Source: Amaranthus tricolor
Lineage: Eukaryota; Streptophyta; Magnoliopsida; Caryophyllales; Amaranthaceae
DNA length: 64,000 nt
NCBI RefSeq assembly: GCF_026212465.1
Contig: NC_080053.1
Span: 8,912,815 to 8,976,814, forward strand
Reading direction: 5' to 3'
Below, in pieces: positions 11,801-22,513 of this stretch (position 1 is the first letter of the stretch; every line of letters begins with the position of its first letter). The notes under the pieces were generated by a model. The model made no database searches. It worked only from the letters and a program-made list of their open reading frames with translations, and was not told where the DNA came from. The position numbers and the translations under genes were made by a program.

Positions 11801-12036
11801 TAGAACTTGATGAGAGCCTAACCTATGAGGAACAGCCTGTCCGGATTTTGGATAAGAAGGTCCGTAGTACTCGTCGGAACGATATCACCATGGTTATGGT
11901 ATTATGGTCCAATCACCGCTCACAAGAGGCAACCTAGGAGACGGAAGACTCCATGCGAGAGCAGTATCCTCACCTTATCTCTCAGGTTAGTAAGTTACGG
12001 GGACGTAAATTTGTTAAGGGGGGTGGAAGGCGATAG
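8848..12036 (+). pseudogene. pol: Pol remnant: RT, RNase H, integrase, chromodomain; five premature stops
   Basis: One frame can be followed from DVILGMD (8848) to the natural-looking stop at 12034-12036. Premature stops lie at 8869 (TAG), 9073 (TGA), 10333 (TGA), 10969 (TGA) and 11935 (TAG). Reverse transcriptase at about 9200-9720 has [49 protein letters not shown] and the active-site FIDDILVYS. RNase H at about 10080-10340 has YSDAS, DLELAAV and TDHKS. Integrase has its His/Cys zinc-binding region at about 10730-10870 (AHNSRYSIHPS, CLMCQ) and a core with MDFVLGLP, VDRLTKSARFIP and IVSDRDTRY. At the place of the third catalytic residue the codon is AAA (Lys, 11239-11241) instead of Glu, exactly 35 residues after the second Asp. 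The tail (KLSPRFIGPYDI, DVFHISQLKRYV, LTYEEQPVRILD, VLWSNH) is chromovirus-like, and the 11935 stop cuts its chromodomain. Confidence 0.92.
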
Positions 12037-12154
12037 GATTTTCGCGCGATTAATTTGTTGGGTTGCTTTGTGTATGTGTGTATAGTGATTAACTTTGTTT
12101 TACTTGTTTTGTGGTTATGTGTTATGATAAGTGTGGTTTTGGGGTCAAAATCTT
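12037..12154 (+). other. Untranslated spacer between pol and polypurine tract
   Basis: A G/T-rich stretch of about 120 bp (runs such as TTTGTGTATGTGTGTATAG) with no coding signature. Its position and length fit the short 3' untranslated region of Tekay elements. Confidence 0.6.
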
Positions 12155-12156
12155 TT

Positions 12157-12170
12157 TAAAGGGGGTAGTC
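12157..12170 (+). promoter_or_regulatory. Polypurine tract
   Basis: TTAAAGGGGGTAGTC lies immediately before the LTR start TGTAACACC. In LTR retrotransposons the purine run resists RNase H and primes plus-strand DNA synthesis. The core AAAGGGGG is interrupted only by TAGTC before the LTR. Confidence 0.8.
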
Positions 12171-12769
12171 TGTAACACCCCGATATTTTCCCAATATTTT
12201 CTTCCCGATATATTTAATAATTCACTAGTAATATTATTTCTATATATATATTTTATTTATTATTGGGCTTGGACATCAGAATTGCAATCCTTTTTGGCAA
12301 TTAAAATTATTTGGGCCCAAACTTTTTCTTAGCCCATCTTTTATTTTCAAAAAAAAAAATAATAAAAGAAAATAGGAGGGAAGGTGGCCGGTCCTATAGG
12401 ACTCTTGGTGGAGCTTGTAACTCCCTTAGGGTAATGAAGGATCAAGGCATTAATCCCATATAATTAACCCTTCTTAATTCCTTAATCATTTTTATTTTGA
12501 CATCTTTTCATTTCTAAAGTTTCCAAGGACAAAAAAAAACATATCCTCTCAAAATTCCTCCTAATCCACATTCCTAACTCCATTACCCTTCATCATTTGG
12601 TGTTTTCCTTTACAATTGTAAGTGTAATTCTTAATCTATGTTGATTCTTAAGTTTTAATTTAAAATTCTATGATTGTTATATGTGTTATCTTATAATTCA
12701 TGAAGTTAAAATTTCATGTATGATTTTGGGATGTATTTTTCTATCTAAATTGATGAAGAATGCATGGCA
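12171..12769 (+). repeat. 3' LTR of the Tekay-like element, about 599 bp
   Basis: It begins TGTAACACCCCGATATTTTC, a start typical of Del/Tekay LTRs. The right boundary is inferred: LTR-like A/T-rich sequence runs to GAATGCATGGCA, and 5S spacer sequence (TGGATGGCCTCTTG) starts at 12770. Ending at 12769 gives the canonical TG...CA ends. Because 5S spacer also reads GGCATGGATGG, the exact junction is ambiguous over about four bases (12766-12769). Without a second LTR in view the end cannot be confirmed. Confidence 0.75.
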
Positions 12770-13002
12770 TGGATGGCCTCTTGATTTCCAAGTGTTGCGC
12801 GGATTTCTCAAATATTTTGTCGCTTTTTTGTTGCGAGTTCACCTGGCTTTTAAAGCCGGCGGACTCTTTTGTGAATCGGACAATACCGGGAGGGTGAAAA
12901 ACGGTATTTGGGAAGGAGAAGGCTCGAAATAGGGGTCTCGGCTGCGAATTTACGAGCTTTGGAATGCTCTGGTTTTTTTTTTTTTTTTGGGCGGCATTGC
13001 GC

Positions 13003-13031
13003 ATGTAAACAAATTGCTACGGTGAATGAAC
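13003..13031 (+). promoter_or_regulatory. 5S upstream promoter region (representative, copy 1)
   Basis: Plant 5S genes use a TATA-like box near -28, a GC near -12 and a C at -1, as described in Arabidopsis. Here ATGTAAA covers -29 to -23, CGG starts at -12 and C is at -1. The TATA-like element is therefore a variant with G in its core. The same sequence precedes nearly all copies; exceptions are noted under copies 40, 53, 67 and 75. Confidence 0.7.
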
Positions 13032-13151
13032 GGGTGCGATCATACCAGCACTAATGCACCGGATCCCATCAGAACTCCGCAGTTAAGCGTGCTTGGGCGA
13101 GAGTAGTACTAGGATGGGTGACCTCCTGGGAAGTCCTCGTGTTGCACCCCT
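13032..13151 (+). rRNA. 5S rRNA: 5S rRNA, copy 1 of 76
   Basis: RNA component of the large ribosomal subunit, transcribed by Pol III. The 120-nt gene starts GGGTGCGATCATACC and ends GTTGCACCCCT. The internal control regions are at plant positions: A box around 50-64 (GTTAAGCGTGCTTGG), an intermediate element, and C box around 80-100 (GGATGGGTGACCTCCTGGGA). The ends pair in helix I; GGG at 1-3 matches CCC near the 3' end, where the Arabidopsis gene has GGA and UCC, a compensated pair. It is the first gene of the array, preceded by a cut T-class spacer of about 265 bp that joins the LTR. Ten AG-free bases aside, its sequence serves as the reference for the other copies. Confidence 0.98.
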
Positions 13152-13155
13152 TTTT
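13151..13155 (+). terminator. Pol III terminator (representative, copy 1)
   Basis: A run of five T directly follows GCACCCC at the gene end. After CCCTCC a second run of about 9-12 T follows as a backup. The same double T arrangement follows the other copies. Confidence 0.85.
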
Positions 13156-13703
13156 CCCTCCTTTTTTTTTTAATTTTTCTTATCTGTTTCCGCTGCACTT
13201 GAGCAAAAGGCATTTCAGTGGTTATCGTAGTATACTCCATGGAAGTAATTTTATTTATAAAAATATAACTCGCAACCGGGTCCCGACCTCGAATTTACGG
13301 GCACTCGAAAGATAGGACCCGTCGAGGCGGGTCGATGCGCATACGAACGAATTGTCCGAAAGAGGCGTGCGTCGGTGCGTTCGTGTAAGCGGAAATTGCA
13401 CCGGGTCCCGTCGGAAGTCCCCGCGGAAGCGCGCCCGGCATGGATGGCCTCTTGATTTCCAAGTGTTGCGCGGATCTCTCAAATATTTTGTCGCTTTTTT
13501 GTTGCGAGTTCACCTGGCTTTTAAAGCCGGCGGACTCTTTTGTGAATCGGACAATACCGGGAGGGTGAAAAACGGTATTTGGGAAGGAGAAGGCTCGAAA
13601 TAGGGGTCTCGGCTGCGAATTTACGAGCTTTGGAATGCTCTGGTTTTTTTTTTTTTTTTTGGGCGGCATTGCGCATGTAAACAAATTGCTACGGTGAATG
13701 AAC

Positions 13704-13823
13704 GGGTGCGATCATACCAGCACTAATGCACCGGATCCCATCAGAACTCCGCAGTTAAGCGTGCTTGGGCGAGAGTAGTACTAGGATGGGTGACCTCCTG
13801 GGAAGTCCTCGTGTTGCACCCCT
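13704..13823 (+). rRNA. 5S rRNA: 5S rRNA, copy 2
   Basis: 672 bp after copy 1; C-class spacer. Confidence 0.97.
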
Positions 13824-14375
13824 TTTTCCCTCCTTTTTTTTTTTAATTTTTCTTATCTGTTTCCGCTGCACTTGAGCAGAAGGCATTTCAGTGGTTATCG
13901 TAGTATACTCCATGGAAGTAATTTTATTTATAAAAATATAACTCGCAACCGGGTCCCGACCTCGAATTTACGGGCACTCGAAAGATAGGACCCGTCGAGG
14001 CGGGTCGATGCGCATACGAACGAATTGTCCGAAAGAGGCGTGCGTCGGTGCGTTCGTGTAAGCGGAAATTGCACCGGGTCCCGTCGGAAGTCCCCGCGGA
14101 AGCGCGCCCGGCATGGATGGCCTCTTGATTTCCAAGTGTTGCGCGGATCTCTCAAATATTTTGTCGCTTTTTTGTTGCGAGTTCACCTGGCTTTTAAAGC
14201 CGGCGGACTCTTTTGTGAATCGGACAATACCGGGAGGGTGAAAAACGGTATTTGGGAAGGAGAAGGCTCGAAATAGGGGTCTCGGCTGCGAATTTACGAG
14301 CTTTGGAATGCTCTGGTTTTTTTTTTTTTTTTGGGCGGCATTGCGCATGTAAACAAATTGCTACGGTGAATGAAC

Positions 14376-14495
14376 GGGTGCGATCATACCAGCACTAATG
14401 CACCGGATCCCATCAGAACTCCGCAGTTAAGCGTGCTTGGGCGAGAGTAGTACTAGGATGGGTGACCTCCTGGGAAGTCCTCGTGTTGCACCCCT
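14376..14495 (+). rRNA. 5S rRNA: 5S rRNA, copy 3
   Basis: 672 bp after copy 2; C-class spacer. Confidence 0.97.
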
Positions 14496-14761
14496 TTTTC
14501 CCTCCTTTTTTTTTTTAATTTTTCTTATCTGTTTCCGCTGCACTTGAGCAGAAGGCATTTCAGTGGTTATCGTAGTATACTCCATGGAAGTAATTTTATT
14601 TATAAAAATATAACTCGCAACCGGGTCCCGACCTCGAATTTACGGGCACTCGAAAGATAGGACCCGTCGAGGCGGGTCGATGCGCATACGAACGAATTGT
14701 CCGAAAGAGGCGTGCGTCGGTGCGTTCGTGTAAGCGGAAATTGCACCGGGTCCCGTCGGAA

Positions 14762-14805
14762 GTCCCCGCGGAAGCGCGCCCGGGTCCCCGCGGAAGCGCG
14801 CCCGG
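14762..14805 (+). repeat. 22-bp spacer duplication before copy 4
   Basis: GTCCCCGCGGAAGCGCGCCC plus GG occurs twice in tandem; most spacers have one copy. Here it is on a C-class spacer. Confidence 0.97.
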
Positions 14806-15069
14806 CATGGATGGCCTCTTGATTTCCAAGTGTTGCGCGGATCTCTCAAATATTTTGTCGCTTTTTTGTTGCGAGTTCACCTGGCTTTTAAAGCCGGCGG
14901 ACTCTTTTGTGAATCGGACAATACCGGGAGGGTGAAAAACGGTATTTGGGAAGGAGAAGGCTCGAAATAGGGGTCTCGGCTGCGAATTTACGAGCTTTGG
15001 AATGCTCTGGTTTTTTTTTTTTTTTTGGGCGGCATTGCGCATGTAAACAAATTGCTACGGTGAATGAAC

Positions 15070-15189
15070 GGGTGCGATCATACCAGCACTAATGCACCGG
15101 ATCCCATCAGAACTCCGCAGTTAAGCGTGCTTGGGCGAGAGTAGTACTAGGATGGGTGACCTCCTGGGAAGTCCTCGTGTTGCACCCCT
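15070..15189 (+). rRNA. 5S rRNA: 5S rRNA, copy 4
   Basis: 694 bp after copy 3; C-class spacer with the 22-bp duplication. Confidence 0.97.
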
Positions 15190-15741
15190 TTTTCCCTCCT
15201 TTTTTTTTTTAATTTTTCTTATCTGTTTCCGCTGCACTTGAGCAGAAGGCATTTCAGTGGTTATCGTAGTATACTCCATGGAAGTAATTTTATTTATAAA
15301 AATATAACTCGCAACCGGGTCCCGACCTCGAATTTACGGGCACTCGAAAGATAGGACCCGTCGAGGCGGGTCGATGCGCATACGAACGAATTGTCCGAAA
15401 GAGGCGTGCGTCGGTGCGTTCGTGTAAGCGGAAATTGCACCGGGTCCCGTCGGAAGTCCCCGCGGAAGCGCGCCCGGCATGGATGGCCTCTTGATTTCCA
15501 AGTGTTGCGCGGATTTCTTAAATATTTTGTCGCTTTTTTGTTGCGAGTTCACCTGGCTTTTAAAGCCGGCGGACTCTTTTGTGAATCGGACAATACCGGG
15601 AGGGTGAAAAACGGTATTTGGGAAGGAGAAGGCTCGAAATAGGGGTCTCGGCTGCGAATTTACGAGCTTTGGAATGCTCTGGTTTTTTTTTTTTTTTTGG
15701 GCGGCATTGCGCATGTAAACAAATTGCTACGGTGAATGAAC

Positions 15742-15861
15742 GGGTGCGATCATACCAGCACTAATGCACCGGATCCCATCAGAACTCCGCAGTTAAGCGT
15801 GCTTGGGCGAGAGTAGTACTAGGATGGGTGACCTCCTGGGAAGTCCTCGTGTTGCACCCCT
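15742..15861 (+). rRNA. 5S rRNA: 5S rRNA, copy 5
   Basis: 672 bp after copy 4; T'-class spacer (GGATTTCTTAAA). Confidence 0.97.
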
Positions 15862-16127
15862 TTTTCCCTCCTTTTTTTTTTTAATTTTTCTTATCTGTTT
15901 CCGCTGCACTTGAGCAGAAGGCATTTCAGTGGTTATCGTAGTATACTCCATGGAAGTAATTTTATTTATAAAAATATAACTCGCAACCGGGTCCCGACCT
16001 CGAATTTACGGGCACTCGAAAGATAGGACCCGTCGAGGCGGGTCGATGCGCATACGAACGAATTGTCCGAAAGAGGCGTGCGTCGGTGCGTTCGTGTAAG
16101 CGGAAATTGCACCGGGTCCCGTCGGAA

Positions 16128-16171
16128 GTCCCCGCGGAAGCGCGCCCGGGTCCCCGCGGAAGCGCGCCCGG
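16128..16171 (+). repeat. 22-bp spacer duplication before copy 6
   Basis: Same tandem 22-mer as before copy 4 and again C-class; the two lie exactly 1,366 bp (two units) apart. Confidence 0.97.
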
Positions 16172-16435
16172 CATGGATGGCCTCTTGATTTCCAAGTGTT
16201 GCGCGGATCTCTCAAATATTTTGTCGCTTTTTTGTTGCGAGTTCACCTGGCTTTTAAAGCCGGCGGACTCTTTTGTGAATCGGACAATACCGGGAGGGTG
16301 AAAAACGGTATTTGGGAAGGAGAAGGCTCGAAATAGGGGTCTCGGCTGCGAATTTACGAGCTTTGGAATGCTCTGGTTTTTTTTTTTTTTTTGGGCGGCA
16401 TTGCGCATGTAAACAAATTGCTACGGTGAATGAAC

Positions 16436-16555
16436 GGGTGCGATCATACCAGCACTAATGCACCGGATCCCATCAGAACTCCGCAGTTAAGCGTGCTTGG
16501 GCGAGAGTAGTACTAGGATGGGTGACCTCCTGGGAAGTCCTCGTGTTGCACCCCT
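16436..16555 (+). rRNA. 5S rRNA: 5S rRNA, copy 6
   Basis: 694 bp after copy 5; C-class with 22-bp duplication; repeats the copy 4 unit. Confidence 0.97.
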
Positions 16556-17104
16556 TTTTCCCTCCTTTTTTTTTTTAATTTTTCTTATCTGTTTCCGCTG
16601 CACTTGAGCAGAAGGCATTTCAGTGGTTATCGTAGTATACTCCATGGAAGTAATTTTATTTATAAAAATATAACTCGCAACCGGGTCCCGACCTCGAATT
16701 TACGGGCACTCGAAAGATAGGACCCGTCGAGGCGGGTCGATGCGCATACGAACGAATTGTCCGAAAGAGGCGTGCGTCGGTGCGTTCGTGTAAGCGGAAA
16801 TTGCACCGGGTCCCGTCGGAAGTCCCCGCGGAAGCGCGCCCGGCATGGATGGCCTCTTGATTTCCAAGTGTTGCGCGGATTTCTTAAATATTTTGTCGCT
16901 TTTTTGTTGCGAGTTCACCTGGCTTTTAAAGCCGGCGGACTCTTTTGTGAATCGGACAATACCGGGAGGGTGAAAAACGGTATTTGGGAAGGAGAAGGCT
17001 CGAAATAGGGGTCTCGGCTGCGAATTTACGAGCTTTGGAATGCTCTGGTTTTTTTTTTTTTGGGCGGCATTGCGCATGTAAACAAATTGCTACGGTGAAT
17101 GAAC

Positions 17105-17224
17105 GGGTGCGATCATACCAGCACTAATGCACCGGATCCCATCAGAACTCCGCAGTTAAGCGTGCTTGGGCGAGAGTAGTACTAGGATGGGTGACCTCCT
17201 GGGAAGTCCTCGTGTTGCACCCCT
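17105..17224 (+). rRNA. 5S rRNA: 5S rRNA, copy 7
   Basis: 669 bp after copy 6; T'-class; repeats the copy 5 unit with a shorter T tract (13). Confidence 0.97.
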
Positions 17225-17769
17225 TTTTCCCTCCTTTTTTTTTAATTTTTCTTATCTGTTTCCGCTGCACTTGAGCAAAAGGCATTTCAGTGGTTATCGT
17301 AGTATACTCCATGGAAGTAATTTTATTTATAAAAATATAACTCGCAACCGGGTCCCGACCTCGAATTTACGGGCACTCAAAAGATAGGACCCGTCGAGGC
17401 GGGTCGATGCGCATACGAACGAATTGTCCGAAAGAGGCGTGCGTCGGTGCGTTCGTGTAAGCGGAAATTGCACCGGGTCCCGTCGGAAGTCCCCGCGGAA
17501 GCGCGCCCGGCATGGATGGCCTCTTGATTTCCAAGTGTTGCGCGGATTTCTTAAATATTTTGTCGCTTTTTTGTTGCGAGTTCACCTGGCTTTTAAAGCC
17601 GGCGGACTCTTTTGTGAATCGGACAATACCGGGAGGGTGAAAAACGGTATTTGGGAAGGAGAAGGCTCGAAATAGGGGTCTCGGCTGCGAATTTACGAGC
17701 TTTGGAATGCTCTGGTTTTTTTTTTTGGGCGGCATTGCGCATGTAAACAAATTGCTACGGTGAATGAAC

Positions 17770-17889
17770 GGGTGCGATCATACCAGCACTAATGCACCGG
17801 ATCCCATCAGAACTCCGCAGTTAAGCGTGCTTGGGCGAGAGTAGTACTAGGATGGGTGACCTCCTGGGAAGTCCTCGTGTTGCACCCCT
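17770..17889 (+). rRNA. 5S rRNA: 5S rRNA, copy 8
   Basis: 665 bp after copy 7, the shortest unit; T'-class; T tract of 11. Confidence 0.97.
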
Positions 17890-18439
17890 TTTTCCCTCCT
17901 TTTTTTTTTAAATTTTTCTTATCTGTTTCCGCTGCACTTGAGCAAAAGGCATTTCAGTGGTTATCGTAGTATACTCCATGGAAGTAATTTTATTTATAAA
18001 AATATAACTCGCAACCGGGTCCCGACCTCGAATTTACGGGCACTCGAAAGATAGGACCCGTCGAGGCGGGTCGATGCGCATACGAACGAATTGTCCGAAA
18101 GAGGCGTGCGTCGGTGCGTTCGTGTAAGCGGAAATTGCACCGGGTCCCGTCGGAAGTCCCCGCGGAAGCGCGCCCGGCATGGATGGCCTCTTGATTTCCA
18201 AGTGTTGCGCGGATTTCTCAAATATTTTGTCGCTTTTTTGTTGCGAGTTCACCTGGCTTTTAAAGCCGGCGGACTCTTTTGTGAATCGGACAATACCGGG
18301 AGGGTGAAAAACGGTATTTGGGAAGGAGAAGGCTCGAAATAGGGGTCTCGACTGCGAATTTACGAGCTTTGGAATGCTCTGGTTTTTTTTTTTTTTGGGC
18401 GGCATTGCGCATGTAAACAAATTGCTACGGTGAATGAAC

Positions 18440-18559
18440 GGGTGCGATCATACCAGCACTAATGCACCGGATCCCATCAGAACTCCGCAGTTAAGCGTGC
18501 TTGGGCGAGAGTAGTACTAGGATGGGTGACCTCCTGGGAAGTCCTCGTGTTGCACCCCT
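18440..18559 (+). rRNA. 5S rRNA: 5S rRNA, copy 9
   Basis: 670 bp after copy 8; T-class; spacer has TCGACTGCG instead of TCGGCTGCG. Confidence 0.97.
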
Positions 18560-19108
18560 TTTTCCCTCCTTTTTTTTTTAAATTTTTCTTATCTGTTTCC
18601 GCTGCACTTGAGCAAAAGGCATTTCAGTGGTTATCGTAGTATACTCCATGGAAGTAATTTTATTTATAAAAATATAACTCGCAACCGGGTCCCGACCTCG
18701 AATTTACGGGCACTCGAAAGATAGGACCCGTCGAGGCGGGTCGATGCGCATACGAACGAATTGTCCGAAAGAGGCGTGCGTCGGTGCGTTCGTGTAAGCG
18801 GAAATTGCACCGGGTCCCGTCGGAAGTCCCCGCGGAAGCGCGCCCGGCATGGATGGCCTCTTGATTTCCAAGTGTTGCGCGGATTTCTCAAATATTTTGT
18901 CGCTTTTTTGTTGCGAGTTCACCTGGCTTTTAAAGCCGGCGGACTCTTTTGTGAATCGGACAATACCGGGAGGGTGAAAAACGGTATTTGGGAAGGAGAA
19001 GGCTCGAAATAGGGGTCTCGGCTGCGAATTTACGAGCTTTGGAATGCTCTGGTTTTTTTTTTTTTGGGCGGCATTGCGCATGTAAACAAATTGCTACGGT
19101 GAATGAAC

Positions 19109-19228
19109 GGGTGCGATCATACCAGCACTAATGCACCGGATCCCATCAGAACTCCGCAGTTAAGCGTGCTTGGGCGAGAGTAGTACTAGGATGGGTGACC
19201 TCCTGGGAAGTCCTCGTGTTGCACCCCT
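19109..19228 (+). rRNA. 5S rRNA: 5S rRNA, copy 10
   Basis: 669 bp after copy 9; T-class; T tract of 13. Confidence 0.97.
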
Positions 19229-19494
19229 TTTTCCCTCCTTTTTTTTTTAAATTTTTCTTATCTGTTTCCGCTGCACTTGAGCAAAAGGCATTTCAGTGGT
19301 TATCGTAGTATACTCCATGGAAGTAATTTTATTTATAAAAATATAACTCGCAACCGGGTCCCGACCTCGAATTTACGGGCACTCGAAAGATAGGACCCGT
19401 CGAGGCGGGTCGATGCGCATACGAACGAATTGTCCGAAAGAGGCGTGCGTCGGTGCGTTCGTGTAAGCGGAAATTGCACCGGGTCCCGTCGGAA

Positions 19495-19538
19495 GTCCCC
19501 GCGGAAGCGCGCCCGGGTCCCCGCGGAAGCGCGCCCGG
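19495..19538 (+). repeat. 22-bp spacer duplication before copy 11
   Basis: Same 22-mer twice, C-class spacer. The last of the three C-class carriers. Confidence 0.97.
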
Positions 19539-19802
19539 CATGGATGGCCTCTTGATTTCCAAGTGTTGCGCGGATCTCTCAAATATTTTGTCGCTTTTTT
19601 GTTGCGAGTTCACCTGGCTTTTAAAGCCGGCGGACTCTTTTGTGAATCGGACAATACCGGGAGGGTGAAAAACGGTATTTGGGAAGGAGAAGGCTCGAAA
19701 TAGGGGTCTCGGCTGCGAATTTACGAGCTTTGGAATGCTCTGGTTTTTTTTTTTTTTTTGGGCGGCATTGCGCATGTAAACAAATTGCTACGGTGAATGA
19801 AC

Positions 19803-19922
19803 GGGTGCGATCATACCAGCACTAATGCACCGGATCCCATCAGAACTCCGCAGTTAAGCGTGCTTGGGCGAGAGTAGTACTAGGATGGGTGACCTCCTGG
19901 GAAGTCCTCGTGTTGCACCCCT
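19803..19922 (+). rRNA. 5S rRNA: 5S rRNA, copy 11
   Basis: 694 bp after copy 10; C-class with 22-bp duplication. Confidence 0.97.
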
Positions 19923-20188
19923 TTTTCCCTCCTTTTTTTTTTTAATTTTTCTTATCTGTTTCCGCTGCACTTGAGCAGAAGGCATTTCAGTGGTTATCGT
20001 AGTATACTCCATGGAAGTAATTTTATTTATAAAAATATAACTCGCAACCGGGTCCCGACCTCGAATTTACGGGCACTCGAAAGATAGGACCCGTCGAGGC
20101 GGGTCGATGCGCATACGAACGAATTGTCCGAAAGAGGCGTGCGTCGGTGCGTTCGTGTAAGCGGAAATTGCACCGGGTCCCGTCGGAA

Positions 20189-20232
20189 GTCCCCGCGGAA
20201 GCGCGCCCGGGTCCCCGCGGAAGCGCGCCCGG
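20189..20232 (+). repeat. 22-bp spacer duplication before copy 12
   Basis: Same 22-mer twice but on a T-class spacer that also has the GGAAAGCTC variant, so a different background from copies 4, 6 and 11. Confidence 0.97.
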
Positions 20233-20500
20233 CATGGATGGCCTCTTGATTTCCAAGTGTTGCGCGGATTTCTCAAATATTTTGTCGCTTTTTTGTTGCG
20301 AGTTCACCTGGCTTTTAAAGCCGGCGGACTCTTTTGTGAATCGGACAATACCGGGAGGGTGAAAAACGGTATTTGGGAAGGAGAAGGCTCGAAATAGGGG
20401 TCTCGGCTGCGAATTTACGAGCTTTGGAAAGCTCTGGTTTTTTTTTTTTTTTTTTTTGGGCGGCATTGCGCATGTAAACAAATTGCTACGGTGAATGAAC

Positions 20501-20620
20501 GGGTGCGATCATACCAGCACTAATGCACCGGATCCCATCAGAACTCCGCAGTTAAGCGTGCTTGGGCGAGAGTAGTACTAGGATGGGTGACCTCCTGGGA
20601 AGTCCTCGTGTTGCACCCCT
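20501..20620 (+). rRNA. 5S rRNA: 5S rRNA, copy 12
   Basis: 698 bp after copy 11; T-class with 22-bp duplication and GGAAAGCTC; T tract of 20. Confidence 0.97.
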
Positions 20621-21171
20621 TTTTCCCTCCTTTTTTTTTTTTAATTTTTCTTATCTGTTTCCGCTGCACTTGAGCAAAAGGCATTTCAGTGGTTATCGTA
20701 GTATACTCCATGGAAGTAATTTTATTTATAAAAATATAACTCGCAACCGGGTCCCGACCTCGAATTTACGGGCACTCGAAAGATAGGACCCGTCGAGGCG
20801 GGTCGATGCGCATACGAACGAATTGTCCGAAAGAGGCGTGCGTCGGTGCGTTCGTGTAAGCGGAAATTGCACCGGGTCCCGTCGGAAGTCCCCGCGGAAG
20901 CGCGCCCGGCATGGATGGCCTCTTGATTTCCAAGTGTTGCGCGGATTTCTCAAATATTTTGTCGCTTTTTTGTTGCGAGTTCACCTGGCTTTTAAAGCCG
21001 GCGGACTCTTTTGTGAATCGGACAATACCGGGAGGGTGAAAAACGGTATTTGGGAAGGAGAAGGCTCGAAATAGGGGTCTCGACTGCGAATTTACGAGCT
21101 TTGGAATGCTCTGGTTTTTTTTTTTTTTGGGCGGCATTGCGCATGTAAACAAATTGCTACGGTGAATGAAC

Positions 21172-21291
21172 GGGTGCGATCATACCAGCACTAATGCACC
21201 GGATCCCATCAGAACTCCGCAGTTAAGCGTGCTTGGGCGAGAGTAGTACTAGGATGGGTGACCTCCTGGGAAGTCCTCGTGTTGCACCCCT
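21172..21291 (+). rRNA. 5S rRNA: 5S rRNA, copy 13
   Basis: 671 bp after copy 12; T-class with TCGACTGCG, as before copy 9. Confidence 0.97.
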
Positions 21292-21841
21292 TTTTCCCTC
21301 CTTTTTTTTTTAAATTTTTCTTATCTGTTTCCGCTGCACTTGAGCAAAAGGCATTTCAGTGGTTATCGTAGTATACTCCATGGAAGTAATTTTATTTATA
21401 AAAATATAACTCGCAACCGGGTCCCGACCTCGAATTTACGGGCACTCGAAAGATAGGACCCGTCGAGGCGGGTCGATGCGCATACGAACGAATTGTCCGA
21501 AAGAGGCGTGCGTCGGTGCGTTCGTGTAAGCGGAAATTGCACCGGGTCCCGTCGGAAGTCCCCGCGGAAGCGCGCCCGGCATGGATGGCCTCTTGATTTC
21601 CAAGTGTTGCGCGGATTTCTCAAATATTTTGTCGCTTTTTTGTTGCGAGTTCACCTGGCTTTTAAAGCCGGCGGACTCTTTTGTGAATCGGACAATACCG
21701 GGAGGGTGAAAAACGGTATTTGGGAAGGAGAAGGCTCGAAATAGGGGTCTCGACTGCGAATTTACGAGCTTTGGAATGCTCTGGTTTTTTTTTTTTTTGG
21801 GCGGCATTGCGCATGTAAACAAATTGCTACGGTGAATGAAC

Positions 21842-21961
21842 GGGTGCGATCATACCAGCACTAATGCACCGGATCCCATCAGAACTCCGCAGTTAAGCGT
21901 GCTTGGGCGAGAGTAGTACTAGGATGGGTGACCTCCTGGGAAGTCCTCGTGTTGCACCCCT
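21842..21961 (+). rRNA. 5S rRNA: 5S rRNA, copy 14
   Basis: 670 bp after copy 13; T-class with TCGACTGCG, matching the copy 13 unit. Confidence 0.97.
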
Positions 21962-22513
21962 TTTTCCCTCCTTTTTTTTTTAAATTTTTCTTATCTGTTT
22001 CCGCTGCACTTGAGCAAAAGGCATTTCAGTGGTTATCGTAGTATACTCCATGGAAGTAATTTTATTTATAAAAATATAACTCGCAACCGGGTCCCGACCT
22101 CGAATTTACGGGCACTCGAAAGATAGGACCCGTCGAGGCGGGTCGATGCGCATACGAACGAATTGTCCGAAAGAGGCGTGCGTCGGTGCGTTCGTGTAAG
22201 CGGAAATTGCACCGGGTCCCGTCGGAAGTCCCCGCGGAAGCGCGCCCGGCATGGATGGCCTCTTGATTTCCAAGTGTTGCGCGGATTTCTCAAATATTTT
22301 GTCGCTTTTTTGTTGCGAGTTCACCTGGCTTTTAAAGCCGGCGGACTCTTTTGTGAATCGGACAATACCGGGAGGGTGAAAAACGGTATTTGGGAAGGAG
22401 AAGGCTCGAAATAGGGGTCTCGGCTGCGAATTTACGAGCTTTGGAATGCTCTGGTTTTTTTTTTTTTTTTGGGCGGCATTGCGCATGTAAACAAATTGCT
22501 ACGGTGAATGAAC

